Assembly (NCBI GenBank): GCA_965242915.1
Contig: CBDETN010000027.1
Span: 1-64,000 of the forward strand
Direction of reading: 5' to 3'
Source of the DNA: CAJXII01 sp965242915
GTDB taxonomy: Bacteria > Campylobacterota > Campylobacteria > Campylobacterales > Arcobacteraceae
Length of the DNA: 64,000 nt
Each line of letters opens with the position of its first letter. Positions within the stretch are counted from its first letter, which is position 1. Shown here in pieces: positions 63,731-64,000 of the stretch. The notes beneath the pieces were generated by a model. That model did no database searches. It saw nothing but the letters and a program-made list of their open reading frames with translations, and was not told the DNA's origin. The position numbers and the translations under genes were made by a program.

Positions 63731-64000
63731 TTCGCCAATTCACACTTAAAGTGCAACAAAACCAGCCAAAATTATGCCACCATTTTTCTTGAAACTTCCT
63801 TGAAAAATATCTCATTTGGTGTGTAATATTTCAGAATCTTTCTTGGTCTATTATTTAGCCTATTTTGAATGATAGTTATTTGAGTTTGATTTATATTTTC
63901 AAAGCTATATTTCTTGGGAATATATTCTCTAACTAGTCCATTTGTATGCTCATTCAATCCTCTTTGCCAAGATGAGTATGGATCACAAAAGTAAAACTTT
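63731..64000 (-). mobile_element. IS30-family element copy 2, runs off the window
   Basis: Starts with the left tip TTCGCCAATTCACACTT and is identical to 14227 onward as far as visible. Inserted in IS3-family copy 3. Confidence 0.93.
63772..64000 (-). CDS. IS30-family transposase copy 2, C-terminal part
   Basis: Partial: residues from the DDE region (KFYFCDPYSSWQRGLNEHTN, with the catalytic Glu) to the C-terminus EVSRKMVA. Same protein as 14268-15239; its 5' end lies beyond the window. Confidence 0.92.
   Translation of the reverse strand, partial: KFYFCDPYSSWQRGLNEHTNGLVREYIPKKYSFENINQTQITIIQNRLNNRPRKILKYYTPNEIFFKEVSRKMVA

Overview
This 64 kb window is a strongly AT-rich chromosomal segment from a free-living, chemotactic Campylobacterota bacterium (Sulfurimonas/Arcobacter type). 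The pointers are a membrane MCP next to a separate PAS protein (the split CetA/CetB energy-taxis receptor of Campylobacter), a divergent pair of cell-shape peptidoglycan hydrolases resembling Csd6/Pgp2 and Csd3/Pgp3, many TTG/GTG starts, and clusters such as dnaG-LapB-like-rnhA-rnc-aroC. The genus is inference. No rRNA and no CRISPR array were seen.

Layout. 1-13.6 kb (minus strand): chemotaxis and sensory genes (cheW, CetA/CetB-like, an MCP with a CZB domain, response regulators), xseA, ubiE, an orphan ParA with a membrane partner, ymdB, a flavoprotein and mfd. 13.7-14.1 kb: tRNA-Gln and two initiator tRNA-Met genes. 14.1-23.7 kb: an accessory zone. A small phage-like block (collagen-like protein, small proteins, stem-loops) is broken by IS30, IS21, two IS3-family elements and IS256, nested in each other. 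23.7-32.2 kb: dnaG, LapB-like, rnhA, rnc, aroC, the Csd6-like/Csd3-like pair and mgtE. 32.25-34.5 kb: a scar of an IS256 end, an IS3-family copy and gene fragments. 34.5-46.5 kb: lnt, mscS, dnaX, murI, rho, tRNA-Cys, carbonic anhydrase, a frameshifted NtrC-like regulator and dnaE. 46.5-58.2 kb: a tightly overlapping five-gene candidate DNA-defence operon, preceded by a Fic remnant and a 43-aa ORF. 58.2-63.0 kb: surE, an 87-aa protein, mltA, psd and a convergent ilvD. 63.1-64 kb: tRNA-Leu, tRNA-Ser and a second IS3/IS30 nest running off the end.

Main points of interest. (1) The defence operon couples a PLD-SNF2 helicase, two different N6-adenine methyltransferases, a RecF/OLD-like ATPase and a DUF1016 PD-(D/E)XK nuclease. 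It lacks the marker genes of BREX and DISARM, so it is a candidate undescribed or composite restriction-type system. (2) surE, directly downstream, has no ATG/GTG/TTG at its conserved start, only ATA behind a good ribosome-binding site, as if its start was altered where the island joins. (3) Several signal-transduction genes are broken (cheY, a histidine kinase, a Cache sensor, an NtrC-like regulator) while housekeeping genes are intact. (4) The insertion history can be read base by base: a 2-bp TSD restores a split 78-codon gene, a 7-bp TSD flanks IS21 and an 8-bp TSD flanks IS256.

Starts were chosen by eye from ribosome-binding sites and family N-termini. No database search was run.
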